Shown in pieces: positions 1 through 11,079 of a DNA stretch of 64,000 nucleotides. The first letter of the stretch is position 1, and the number at the start of each line of letters is the position of its first letter. The notes beneath the pieces were generated by a model that searched no databases, was not told the DNA's origin, and was given only the letters and a program-made list of their open reading frames with translations. Source of the DNA: Ceratothoa steindachneri (lineage: Eukaryota > Arthropoda > Malacostraca > Isopoda > Cymothoidae). A program made the translations under genes and the position numbers. The stretch lies in NCBI GenBank assembly GCA_963969495.1, contig OZ018321.1, positions 139,028,685 through 139,092,684 on the forward strand, written 5' to 3'.

Positions 1-130
1 ACGTGAGATAAAAGAACTTGTTGAACTCATTAGAGAACAACTAAAATAAACAAATGATGAGCGATCGAAAAAGTAAACGAAAAGGCTTCACCCAAATAAT
101 TATGAAAAATGATAAAGAAAATGAAATGAC
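1..130 (+). pseudogene. LINE ORF2 fragment, part upstream of the gypsy insertion
   Basis: A reading frame running from about position 58 (beginning SDRKSKRKGFTQIIMKND) reaches the target-site duplication ATGAC at 126-130. If the gypsy element and one ATGAC copy are removed, the same frame continues at 6453 into an EYAEQIFPEHW-like stretch typical of the spacer between endonuclease and reverse transcriptase of non-LTR retrotransposons. I therefore read these bases as the 5' side of the LINE relic that resumes at 6448. The upstream part lies outside the window. The link across the insertion is inferred from frame continuity and the duplication. Confidence 0.5.
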
Positions 131-1590
131 TGTGATAGAATGAGTTGAATCTGTGTTAAATTCAACTCCTATCCCATATTAGTTAAAACCTCGAGGAGGC
201 CCACGTGCATCTTCGATTCGAGGCTTGGAGTCTTATCAACAGCTACCGGACGTCAATGTTTAAACAAGGAGGTTATCGTCCCCCCGTTCACCCCCATTCG
301 CCGACCTCACCAGATCGAGTTAGGCTTATGAACAGATAAGGCATTTTTCTCCGGCCCAGCTGTGCGTTCCCTCCAAGCTTTCACTCCATTCTCCCCCACG
401 CCAAGGAGATGTCCTGGCTATTTATATGGACTCTTTACCACTAAGATCAGATTGGAGATCCAGATTTTCGTCGCGAAACATCACCACGACCCTCTCTCCC
501 TTTGTGCGCCAAGGGACCTCGACCTCGAGATTCACCATCACTTGTCCAGAAGGAGGACAATATTCCTTGAGTGCCAAAGGTTCGAGCCTTTAGTGACGCC
601 AAGTCCCCAAGGCATCCCCCCCCCCTGTTGTTCAAGGAGAACAACATTAGAACAGCCATTGTTCGTTTTGAGCCCTTCGCCAAGAAACGGTTCTCACCCC
701 CCCTGTTGTTCAAGGAGAACAACATTAGAACAGCCATTGTTCTTGAGCCCGTAGACAAGAGACGGTTCTCATCCCCCCCCTTTGTTCAGAAGAGAACAAC
801 CTAGAACAGCCATTGTTCGTTTTGAGCCCTTCGCCAAGAAACGGTTCTCATCCCCCCCTGTTGTTCAAGGAGAACAACATTAGAACAGCCATTGTTCGTT
901 TTGAGCCCTTCGCCAAGAAACGGTTCTCATCCCCCCCCTGTTGTTCAAAGGAGAACAACATTAGAACAGCCATTGTTCTTGAGCCCGTAGACAAGAGACG
1001 GTTCTCATCCCCCCCTTTGTTCAGAAGAGAACAAAGTAGAACAGCCATTGTTCGTCGAGCCGTTCGTCGAGTAACGGTTCTCCTTTCCAAGACGCCTCGT
1101 CAGGATCCTTTTACCCCCCCCCCCTTCGGCTGGAACTCGCCAGCGGACCGAATATTCCTTCAAGTACCTTCCACTGCACCCTAATGAAGTTACGTAAGCC
1201 AAGCGTCACCTTTTGAGTATTGATCCCTTATTTGTCAATTCTATCCTGTGCTTTAAATGGTTTATCGAACCATCCCATCTCTTTAACTCCATATTTGTTT
1301 TACCCTTTTTGATCCCTTAAATCCTTGGATTAGCCCGAGTCTCCACGACCCTTTCCATTCTGTTTGTCAATATTTTCCGTTTTTGTGTATTGTTTATAGT
1401 TATTATTAATAAAACTCTATTTTATTAATGATAGCAATATTATTATCCTTGAGCTCAGTTCCACTTCTTAAGCATTTTGAAGATACATAATATCGGCCGC
1501 CAGACAGTAAAACGCACTCTAAAGATAATTAAGGAAGTTCTCTCAACGAATAGTGTAATATATGGTATCGTCGGGAGTCAATCTACGACA
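131..1590 (+). repeat. 5' LTR of the gypsy element (1460 bp)
   Basis: The LTR is bounded by TGTGATAG and TACGACA. It contains an internal tandem array (about 612-1075), long poly-C runs, and near its 3' part an AATAAA-type signal in TTATTAATAAAACTC (about 1404-1418). The region is open on both strands over 60-130 codons, but those frames only reflect the repeat and are not genes. Confidence 0.93.
612..1075 (+). repeat. LTR-internal tandem array, six units of about 75-80 bp
   Basis: Six copies of a unit containing GAACAGCCATTGTTC occur near 652, 730, 806, 883, 964 and 1039. Units are separated by C-runs and alternate between two spacer types, one with CCCTTCGCCAAGAAACGG and one with CCCGTAGACAAGAGACGG. 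Each unit holds self-complementary motifs (GTTGTTC...GAACAAC and GAACAGCCATTGTTC), so it could form a hairpin. The same six-unit array is in the 3' LTR, and a five-unit version is in the solo LTR at 26.3-27.7 kb. Confidence 0.85.
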
Positions 1591-1960
1591 TATATATATA
1601 TATATACTATTTAATTTGGTATCAGGTGTGTAAGGTTTAACGCTATATCTTTGCAAACACTGGTCTCAGTCGAGTAAAGCATAGTGTTATTCGTTATAAT
1701 AATAGAATATAGTAGTTCCCTTTTGTTTTAACGATTGCTATCCCCTTTTTTTTTTTGAAACTTAAGAAGCTGGAGTAGCTCAAGGAACGGTTATAATAAT
1801 TTGTTTGTTTTTTTTTGTGATTTTAGTCAGTGGTTATTTAGATTGAGAAACCAAGTACGAATAGGTCAGTGCCCATATTTAGGTAGGCTAATTCTATAGA
1901 GGCATAATTCTTGTTGCAAGGAATTTTAGTTGGTTGACTAGTGCGCCCCCAAGTGCAAAG

Positions 1961-4499
1961 ATGACTCAGTTTGAAATCTTTAAAGCGCAAGGAGAGTCCT
2001 GTGGACTTTCCGGAAAAGAACTAATTGAGTACATTCAAGAGGAGCAAAGAAGAGAAAGAGAGGAACGGATAAGACAAGCTGAGCTTCAGATTGAATTAGC
2101 TCGTGTTGAAGCGGGGATACATTCCGCCAGTTCCCGTTCCGAAGCCCCCCCCCCCCAATCTCCCACTAAAGCTCCCCAATTTCAAGGATGGAGAGGATTT
2201 CGGAGCATTTTTAGCCCACTTCGAAAAGATCCTCGAAATCAATAACATGGATCTGGAGGCTGAAGGTGTAGCCAGATTACTTCCCCTGTTAAATTGCAAA
2301 TTGCGCGAAATTTTTATATCTTTACCATCTGAGTGTACAATTAACTACAGCACCTTAAAAGCTGAGTTATTGGCCGCTCATAATATGACTCCCGATTTCT
2401 ACCGCCAAGAATTTCGAGGAAGTCGTATTAAACCCGGACAGACGTTCCGTCAATTCGGATACATTCTTCAGAGGAATTTTAAATTTTGGTTAGAATCCTC
2501 AAAGGTTGATCCGGACTACGAGTCCTTAACGGACTTCGTGTTGCGAGATCAATTTTTGGCGTCTCTCCCGACGGAGATCCGCGCGTTTGTCAAGGACCGT
2601 CGGTGCCAGACCTTTAAAGAATGTACCGAAGAAGCGGATGTCTATGCCGCAAGCCATAATTTATATCCAAAGGAGAATCGAACTTCTCACCAACCCCCAA
2701 ACCAGGAAAGAAGGAAGGATTCGCGCCCCTTCCCAGGAAAGCTGACAAAGTTTCCGGGCCCCGTAAGACCCCAAAACTTCATTCCCCAAAATCAACAACG
2801 GGACTCCAAACCTCCCGTTCAGATTTCTTCTCCACCTCTCTTCCCGAAGCGACCAATAATATGCTTCACCTGTGGTGTAGAAAACCACATAAGCTGGAAT
2901 TGCCCCCAAAATTCTAAGCTTAAAAGCGGACCAGCCCACCAAGTTCACCAGATTAATGCAACCCCGGCTCCTCCGGTGGTGCAGACCCAAGCAGAAACTT
3001 CTCCCCATCCGTCAGGCCACCAGGTAAATTTTTTTTTTGATAAAAGTTCAGCGGGAACTTTGAAATATGAGGAGGGCAGCGTGGACAGCTGTCGAGTATC
3101 GACTCTCGTCAGGGACACAGGATGTACATGCTTCATCGTGTCCGACGAACTCCTCCCAGTGGCCTCTAACCACGAAAAATTTGCGGTGGTACGTGACTAC
3201 CTTGGGCGGGCGAACAGATTCCCCGTCGCTAGATGTTACCTGCAGTGTCAATATTATAATGGCTGGGCTGAAGTCATTGTAGCACCAATAAAATTCTGTT
3301 CCGTACTTATAGGAAAGAGCCCCCAAGTAAGTTTCGACCCTGTGTTTCAGGCCGCCCTTCCTCAAGGCCGAGATAAGAAAGAAGCCCAGGAGCCCGTCCC
3401 CATCAGAACCCCGATACCGTCCGATTTCTCGGAGACCCCTAACCAGGACTTTAGGACGGAAAAAGAGGAATGTGATTCACTAAAACCCTTAGGTGATAAG
3501 GCCCCAGACAAGGACACGGAGACTGTCCTTGGACCCCAAGAAAAAAAGAACCCCCAACGCGCCCATGGAGATACCTTCGTAGAACTGGACGAAGCATCGG
3601 CGCTTGAAGAGGATTGCCCCGCGGAGTCCCTTAAGGTAATCCAGACAGTGTGCATCCAACCTGATGCCGATTACCCTCCTCCTTCCCTACCAGGCGAGTC
3701 TTTAGAACCCTCTGACCTGGATAGTGACGCGCAGCTGACACCACGTCCGAAGAGCCAGCTACAAGAACTAATTAAATGGAATCACCATTTACCCACCCTA
3801 TTAGCTCTTTTCGAGCAACTGCGTGAAAATGGCCTCACCATTGGCCCCAGCAAATGCCAGTTTGCCCACGAAACCATCAAATATTTGGGTTTCAAAATAG
3901 GACAAAGCAAGTCAGGTCCCCACGAGAACAAGATTAAGGCAATCGCCGACATGCCCCTCCCGATTACAAAGAAGCCATTAAGATCGATCCTAGGATCAGC
4001 TTCTCCCTATCAGCGATTTGTTCCGAATTTCGCTGCAATTTCGGCCCCCCTATGCCCCCTTCAGGAAAAGAATTTCTCCGATCGTTTACGTTGGAATGAT
4101 GTCGCTGTTTCCCATTTTAATCAGCTCAAAAGTAAGTTCATTTCTGCCCCCATTTTTAAGTTGCCCAACCCGGAAAAATCCTTTGGGGTTAAGACCGACG
4201 TGATCAACGAGGGCATTGGAGGTGTACTCCTTCAATACGTGGATGACAGAACGAGTCATCCAGTTGCATATGCTAGTCGTCAATTAATACCACGCGGAAA
4301 GAGATATGCCACTAGAGAAAAGATAGCTCTATCAATTATCTGGGTCATAGACAAATTCAAGCTGTACTTGATATGTAAAGAATTTCGAATAGGAACCGAC
4401 CACCGTCCGTTAGCCTATATTAGGAATTTGAGACACTCAAACGGACACATCATGCGCTGGAGTTTACTCTTGCAAGAGTATCAGTATAAAATAAATTAG
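1961..4499 (+). pseudogene. gypsy gag-pol, frameshifted and internally deleted
   Basis: The frame opens at ATG 1961 (MTQFEIFKAQGESCGLSG) with a highly charged EERIRQAELQIE coiled-coil-like stretch. It must shift at the twelve-C run 2145-2156 to enter the long frame that ends at 4499. That frame carries the Gag core (from KLPNFKDGEDF), a knuckle CFTCGVENHISWNC (C-X2-C-X4-H-X4-C, residue about 254), and an aspartic protease motif RDTGCT (D near residue 338). Next come an acidic linker, the end of the RT (TIGPSKCQFAHETIKYLGF) and an RNase H (TDVINEGIGGVL near 4198, GTDHRPLAYI near 4396). The RT palm with YxDD is absent, and so is the whole integrase. Functional pol is thus impossible; Gag might still be made if the C-run is read through by slippage. 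Confidence 0.9.
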
Positions 4500-4973
4500 A
4501 TAAAAGGCTCCGATAACCAGGTCGCTGACGCCCTCAGTAGAAATGCGTTACCGAATAGCGTAGAATAATTGTATTCATAGGATTAGTATCTCCATGTAGG
4601 TATATACCGTCTTGTACGACTTAATTTAAGATTCTTTTGTAATATAATTAATTAATGTATATGTCTGAATTTTGTAACGCTCAATGTCTAATTTTTTTGT
4701 ATGTCTATATATTCGTTCTTATTAATTTACGTATAAATTATTTTGTCCCGTATGTCCTAAGTTTATATCATTTCATTGTTCCATGCCCTTTTTTTTCTTT
4801 GATTAAGTTGTATTAAAGGTTATTTTCCCCTGTAATCTAAAGATCAAAATAATCATGTATTGAGGTAATAATAGTTAGGTGCAGGAAGATACGGTTGGTA
4901 CAAGAAAACGAGTTCCCTACAACGGAGCTCTATCGTTGTCCCTTCTCTTTTTTTTTTTTCGAAGTGACAACTT

Positions 4974-4990
4974 CCCCTGGAATGGAGGGG
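4974..4990 (+). promoter_or_regulatory. Polypurine tract of the gypsy element
   Basis: A purine-rich run (GGAATGGAGGGG) ends directly at the first base of the 3' LTR. This is the position and composition expected of the primer for plus-strand DNA synthesis in LTR retroelements. Confidence 0.75.
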
Positions 4991-6447
4991 TGTGATAGAA
5001 TGAGTTGAATCTGTGTTAAATTCAACTCCTATCCCATATTAGTTAAAACCTCGAGGAGGCCCACGTGCATCTTCGATTCGAGGCTTAGAGTCTTATCAAC
5101 AGCTACCGGACGTCAATGTTTAAACAAGGAGGTTATCGTCCCCCCGTTCACCCCCATTCGCCGACCTCACCAGATCGAGTTAGGCTTATGAACAGATAAG
5201 GCATTTTTCCCCGGCCCAGCTGTGCGTTCCCTCCAAGCTTTCACTCCATTCTCCCCCACGCCAAGGAGATGTCCTGGCTATTTATATGGACTCTTTACCA
5301 CTAAGATCAGATTGGAGATCCAGATTTTCGTCGCGAAACATCACCACGACCCTCTCTCCCTTTGTGCGCCAAGGGACCTCGACCTCGAGATTCACCATCA
5401 CTTGTCCAGAAGGAGGACAATATTCCTTGAGTGCCAAAGGTTCGAGCCTTTAGTGACGCCAAGTCCCCAAGGCATCCCCCCCCCTGTTGTTCAAGGAGAA
5501 CAACATTAGAACAGCCATTGTTCGTTTTGAGCCCTTCGCCAAGAAACGGTTCTCACCCCCCCCTGTTGTTCAAGGAGAACAACATTAGAACAGCCATTGT
5601 TCTTGAGCCCGTAGACAAGAGACGGTTCTCATCCCCCCCTTTGTTCAGAAGAGAACAACCTAGAACAGCCATTGTTCGTTTTGAGCCCTTCGCCAAGAAA
5701 CGGTTCTCATCCCCCCCTGTTGTTCAAGGAGAACAACATTAGAACAGCCATTGTTCGTTTTGAGCCCTTCGCCAAGAAACGGTTCTCATCCCCCCCCTGT
5801 TGTTCAAAGGAGAACAACATTAGAACAGCCATTGTTCTTGAGCCCGTAGACAAGAGACGGTTCTCATCCCCCCCTTTGTTCAGAAGAGAACAAAGTAGAA
5901 CAGCCATTGTTCGTCGAGCCGTTCGTCGAGTAACGGTTCTCCTTTCCAAGACGCCTCGTCAGGATCCTTTTATCCCCCCCCTTCGGCTGGAACTCGCCAG
6001 CGGACCGAATATTCCTTCAAGTACCTTCCACTGCACCCTAATGAAGTTACGTAAGCCAAGCGTCACCTTTTGAGTATTGATCCCTTATTTGTCAATTCTA
6101 TCCTGTGCTTTAAATGGTTTATCGAACCATCCCATCTCTTTAACTCCATATTTGTTTTACCCTTTTTGATCCCTTAAATCCTTGGATTAGCCCGAGTCTC
6201 CACGACCCTTTCCATTCTGTTTGTCAATATTTTCCGTTTTTGTGTATTGTTTATAGTTATTATTAATAAAACTCTATTTTATTAATGATAGCAATATTAT
6301 TATCCTTGAGCTCAGTTCCACTTCTTAAGCATTTTGAAGATACATAATATCGGCCGCCAGACAGTAAAACGCACTCTAAAGATAATTAAGGAAGTTCCCT
6401 CAACGAATAGTGTAATATATGGTATCGGCGGGAGTCATTCTACGACA
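4991..6447 (+). repeat. 3' LTR of the gypsy element (1457 bp)
   Basis: Collinear with the 5' LTR. By eye, differences are about six point changes (for example near 5091, 5210, 6398, 6428 and 6438) and shortened C-runs. It contains the same six-unit array at about 5472-5935 and the same AATAAA-like region near 6265. The right target duplication ATGAC follows at 6448. Confidence 0.93.
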
Positions 6448-8040
6448 ATGACCATTAAAAACACATGAGAACTCAAAACAGTTAAGGAATACGCTGAACA
6501 AATCTTCCCAGAACATTGGGCAAATATAGTTAATATCAGTGAGGAGGAGGAGAAAGAACAGTTCAATATAGAGTTTTCAAATAGAATAATTGACGAGCTA
6601 AGTGAAAACATCAAACAGCGCATATCAAATACCAAGTGGATCAAAGGAGGAAATTGTTTGGTAAAAGACGGGGCCGCTGATAACAACAGAAGATCAAGAA
6701 AGCAATCTCCACTCCTTTAAGCAGAAAGCTCCGATTCACTCATGAGTAACCTATTAAAACTATATCGAGGTCCAAGATGCATTCTGGAAGGACTTAAGAA
6801 CATCTTCGACGCTTGCCCAAATACCAGCTATTATCCAAATGTTGACAAATTGGCTAAGATGTTATTCATAGCCAAGCCGATGAGGCCTCCTACGACCAAA
6901 GAAAATTACCGGTCAATCTCACTTTTGAAATTTGGCGGCAACCATTTCGAGAAAATCCTTAACCGAATGGTCGTGGAGCACCTGGAAATACTCCTATAAA
7001 ACCAAGAAATACGGCTTCAAGAGGATCACAAACACAGTAATGGGGTTTACTTGAATCAGTAAGAAGATCGTCAAAGGTAAAAGAAATGGAAGTTACGTGG
7101 ACATAGTAAGTTGTGATGTCGACAATAAGGTATGGTAGTGGAGTATGCAAAATAATTTTCCTTTACTGGGAATCACTGAAAACTTAGAGAAGATTCTCTG
7201 TTACTATGTCATGGGGAGCAACGCCTATATGAGTATCGGGTCAAAGGAGAGGACAAAATTTCCCCTATAGACCGAACTCTCTCAAAGAGTATACCTAAGA
7301 TTCAACCTGTACTCAACCTGTACTCGATATATACGCTGGATATCTCAGCGCTATGCAAATGACTCCAACTTTAACATACATTATGCGGACGACATAAGTA
7401 AAAGTATATAATGTCAATACAAGAAAGCAAGGATGCAAGCTCGAATGACTGCCAAATAAGTAATGAATAAGAAGTAAGATGAAAGACTTGCACCCAATGA
7501 TAGCAAATCCAAAATCGTCCCTAATGGGAGACACTAACTTCTAGATGTGTAAGGGTCCGATAAAAGATATATCCACACCACAGAGTACAATATGCTCAGA
7601 ATTGCGATCACATCAAACGGGTAGAAGAAACACGCCACAATGCAGATTGAAAGATCAAAACATGCAGTCAGAACATTTTACACATTCAGAAACACCCGAG
7701 AAAAGAAAAAAACAAATACCTTGAAATAATAAAGGAAACCTAGATTTATCCACCTTCTACCCTTTTATGCCTTTCAAAATCACAGAAAATGAATAGGCAT
7801 ATAGTGCAAAATAAGTACATCTAATTACAGGAAAATGAAAGGAGATGTGAAAAGAAGATTTGCATCGTTAAGTGAGAATAGACAAAATAAATAAAGTACT
7901 TGGAGAAAATTGGAGGTAAAATGAAAATAATGGATAACCAGGACGTATCCATAAGAACACTTTCGAAAAAAAAGCCTCAGAGTATTTATAAGCGATATGA
8001 GTTATCTAACCTACAGGAAGAAATTAGAGAGCAGCGAGGA
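6448..8040 (+). pseudogene. Non-LTR retrotransposon (LINE) reverse transcriptase relic
   Basis: The part after the gypsy insertion reads EYAEQIFPEHWANIVNI, then from 6742 KMLFIAKPMRPPTTKENYRS followed by ISLLKFGGNHFEKILNRM. This is the signature of RT motif 1-2 in LINEs (IPKPGKPP...NYRPISLL...FEKIL). A catalytic-box match HYADDI lies at 7379-7396, and around 7620-7740 an ERSKHAVRTFYTFRN-like segment matches the post-RT region. Many stops and frameshifts separate these parts. The family looks related to R1/Jockey-type LINEs, but the clade cannot be fixed by eye. The 3' limit (about 8040) is approximate. Confidence 0.8.
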
Positions 8041-8333
8041 AACAGACTTATTCACATAAGAAGTAAGTCATAAATAGAAAGAAAAAAACGGAGACTAATG
8101 AAAAAGGAAATACCCAAGTATAGCGAAGTTGACAAAAACCGAATTGAGGAATTTTCCCTGAACTTGACAATAAACCGAAATGAAAAATTACAACTGATAG
8201 TGACCCATCACTCTCGATTTGGACAAAACCGAAACCGAAAGACGAAACAAACAAACCCAAACATGATTAAACGATATATAAAAATAATACAAGATAAAAA
8301 ACAAGAGCAACATTAAAATAAACAGAAACTATT

Positions 8334-8412
8334 GCACTAATGGAGATTCGAACATGTGACGTCAATCGCTCTTCGCTTCTCAGGCGCACCACTTTAACCA
8401 TTGAGCCAACAT
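8334..8412 (-). repeat. tRNA-derived SINE-like head
   Basis: On the minus strand, a box-A-like TTGGCTCAATGGTTAAAGTG is followed about 35 bases later by a box-B-like TGTTCGAATCTCC. That is the internal RNA polymerase III promoter layout of tRNAs. The arms do not fold into a clean tRNA, so a tRNA-derived retroposon or tRNA relic is more likely than a functional tRNA gene. It lies in opposite orientation to the similar sequence at 8571. Confidence 0.5.
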
Positions 8413-8570
8413 TTTATTTACGCGTAGTTTTATTTAAAACTATTTTTTCTCGGTTATTGCATTATTATCCCGTTTGTTATATCTATCTTCATTTCTCTCT
8501 CATATTAAAATGGGTATAATCTACACATATTGGCCTAAACGCTATCCCGAAGCATCGTTTTGGGCTATGT

Positions 8571-8656
8571 GGACTGTGGCTCAGTAGTTAGAGTGGTGCT
8601 GGTGCATCTGAGAAGAGCAAATAACGGTTGCCGGCACAGGTTTAAATTCACAACAA
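8571..8656 (+). repeat. tRNA-derived SINE-like head, inverted relative to the previous one
   Basis: The plus strand shows TGTGGCTCAGTAGTTAGAGT (box A) and, 45 bases on, GGTTTAAATTCACAAC (box B, one or two changes from GGTTCRAATC). It shares the CTGAGAAG stretch with the copy at 8334-8412. The downstream 3' body is unclear because low-complexity GT/GA-rich DNA follows. Confidence 0.5.
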
Positions 8657-8659
8657 TTT

Positions 8660-9220
8660 CTTGACGGGTGGGTGTTGTTGGAAGTGGTTTGTGGTGTCTT
8701 TTAATTGGGTGTGGCGGTGGGCGCGGAGCGGGCAGTATTTGAGATAGTGTGAGGGTCAGTGGGGGCATTAGAGAGTGTGACGGAGTAGGTGGATGATGTG
8801 GATGCGGTGGTGGAGGCGAAGAGAACAGTTGCACGGGTAGCTGAGGGATGGGAGTGGGTTGCTTAGAAGCAGAAGTGGAGGGTTTGGGTGCAGAGGAGGG
8901 AGGACCAGGAGTAGTGGAAGGGGGCTTGGGAACAGAGCTAGAAGGTGTAGAGGAAGGAGGAGTAGGGGTAGAGGTTGGGAGCATGGGTGCGAAGGTGGGA
9001 GGTTTAGTTGCAGAGGAGGGAGAAGTAAAAGTAGTGGAAGGGGAGGAGGGGATGATAGTAGGGGGAGGAGTAACAGGCAGCAGAGTAGCGAGGCAAGAGG
9101 AAGATAGGATAGGAGCAGTGGGGAGAGGAGGGAGGACGGAGACGGGTAGGGGGGCAGAGGAGACGGGGTGGGATGTGGTGGAGGGGGAGGTATGCTTAAG
9201 GGCGGAGGTCCGGGGCATAT
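8660..9220 (-). other. Pro/Ser/Thr-rich low-complexity frame
   Basis: The minus strand is open for 217 codons (8565-9218) with a repeating PPSSTPSSS / KPPSTTPGPP composition, and the plus strand is open too (Gly/Glu-rich). The open frames follow from purine/pyrimidine strand bias. Because it lies downstream of the zinc-knuckle ORF1 on the same strand, it may be the Pro/Ser-rich tail of that LINE ORF1. There is no domain to confirm this. Confidence 0.35.
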
Positions 9221-9439
9221 GAGGGGTTTGTTGTGTGGTAGTGTCTAGAATGGAGTGTGTACATGCCCATCGGAGTGAGGAGGAGTGCGTTTTTTTTGTT
9301 TCTGTGTTGGTGTATTAGGTTAAACACCTTCTCCGAGAAGATGATTTGCCCAAGACCGCTCAAGGCGTAAAGCTCGTTGAGTATCTGGGAATCGCGCCCT
9401 GACATTTCACTTGCAACCGCAGAAAGCACGACGGCCAAT

Positions 9440-9960
9440 TGTGTTTTGGGACTAGTGTGTTATTGGACTGGTGTCTGCACTTGGTACGGTGCAGGTATTG
9501 GGTTCGATGCTGAATGTAGAGGCTGAAGGGTGGCGGGCTGTGCGTAGATAGATGCTGAGCTGTAGAGGCCCGGTGGTGCCGGCAGCAGTCGCGAGTGTTT
9601 TTGTGAGGGAAGGGGTGGAGTGGATGGGTATGTCGGTAGTCTGTTGTGGACGCCGTATTGGTACGACGGCGTCAGCGCGGGCCTTGGGGAGATAGGGACA
9701 TTTTAGGTTGACAGCTACGTGGTCGCCGCCACAATCACAATTGGGGAATTGGAGGGTGGTGTCAGAGCATTTAGTATGATTGTGGCTCATCACGCTGCAT
9801 TTGGAGCAGGCAAGGTCTTCTTGGCAGGTACGTGTTTCTTGTCTGGTTTTGTAACAGCGCCGGCACTGTTGTCGTTTGATGTTTAGTTGTGTTTCGAATT
9901 TTTAGGGGGTATGTGAGGGTTCCGCTGACCTTGATGCCTTGGTCTAGCATCATCTTCATG
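9440..9960 (-). pseudogene. LINE ORF1 (Gag-like) zinc-knuckle fragment
   Basis: Reading minus from about 9875 gives CRRCYKTRQETRTC, CSKCSVMSHNHTKC and CDCGGDHVAVNLKC. These are three consecutive cysteine/histidine knuckles with the spacing seen in ORF1 proteins of Jockey/I-group LINEs, which bind RNA and package it for retrotransposition. Upstream, SGTLTYPLKI is in a different frame, so a frameshift lies near 9860-9900. After the knuckles the frame runs PKARADAVVPIRRPQQTTD to a stop at about 9452. The matching ORF2 is not present next to it. Confidence 0.65.
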
Positions 9961-10013
9961 TTGTTGTCATCCGAGAGTTTAATAACAGCCTATTGCTTGG
10001 TGCGGTTAAAGTA

Positions 10014-10117
10014 GAAGTATTGTATGACTTCTACGTTTTCAGATAAATGGACAAAGAAAGCACTGCTGCTTTCACCCCTCCTAATATTGTATTTATGTTG
10101 CGTCAAGCGTACACTTA
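10014..10117 (-). repeat. Inverted partial copy of a Penelope-like element
   Basis: The reverse complement of this stretch is almost identical to 10350-10447, inside the GIY-YIG coding region that follows (shared text includes AGTGTACGCTTGACGCAACA and GTGCTTTCTTTGTCCATTTA). It is therefore a head-opposed partial duplication of the same element, abutting its 5' truncation point at 10118. Confidence 0.8.
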
Positions 10118-11077
<960 letters not shown>

Positions 11078-11079
11078 AG

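Larger units (their letters stand above)
131..6447 (+). mobile_element. Ty3/gypsy-type LTR retrotransposon, structurally complete ends, defective interior
   Basis: Two direct LTRs (131-1590 and 4991-6447) begin TGTGATAG and end TACGACA, so they carry the canonical TG...CA ends. The element is flanked by the 5-bp duplication ATGAC (126-130 and 6448-6452). The interior encodes Gag with a CCHC knuckle, an aspartic protease, a remnant of the RT thumb and an RNase H. The RT fingers/palm and the integrase are missing. A purine-rich tract precedes the 3' LTR. The LTRs differ by only about six substitutions plus homopolymer-length changes, which points to recent insertion although the copy cannot encode its own polymerase or integrase. 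A (TA)n tract lies directly after the 5' LTR (1591-1608), where a primer-binding site would be expected. A tRNA-like match (TTTGGTATCAGG, about 1615-1626) is a weak candidate. Confidence 0.95.

Noticed and set aside
362..1202. Open frames of 65-130 codons on both strands in the LTR
   Set aside because: They follow the tandem units and C-runs, recur in the 3' LTR, and match no protein family.
8565..9222. Pro/Ser/Thr-rich 217-codon frame and its plus-strand mirror as a gene
   Set aside because: Both strands are open because of composition bias; no domain or start context supports a protein, beyond a possible link to the LINE ORF1.
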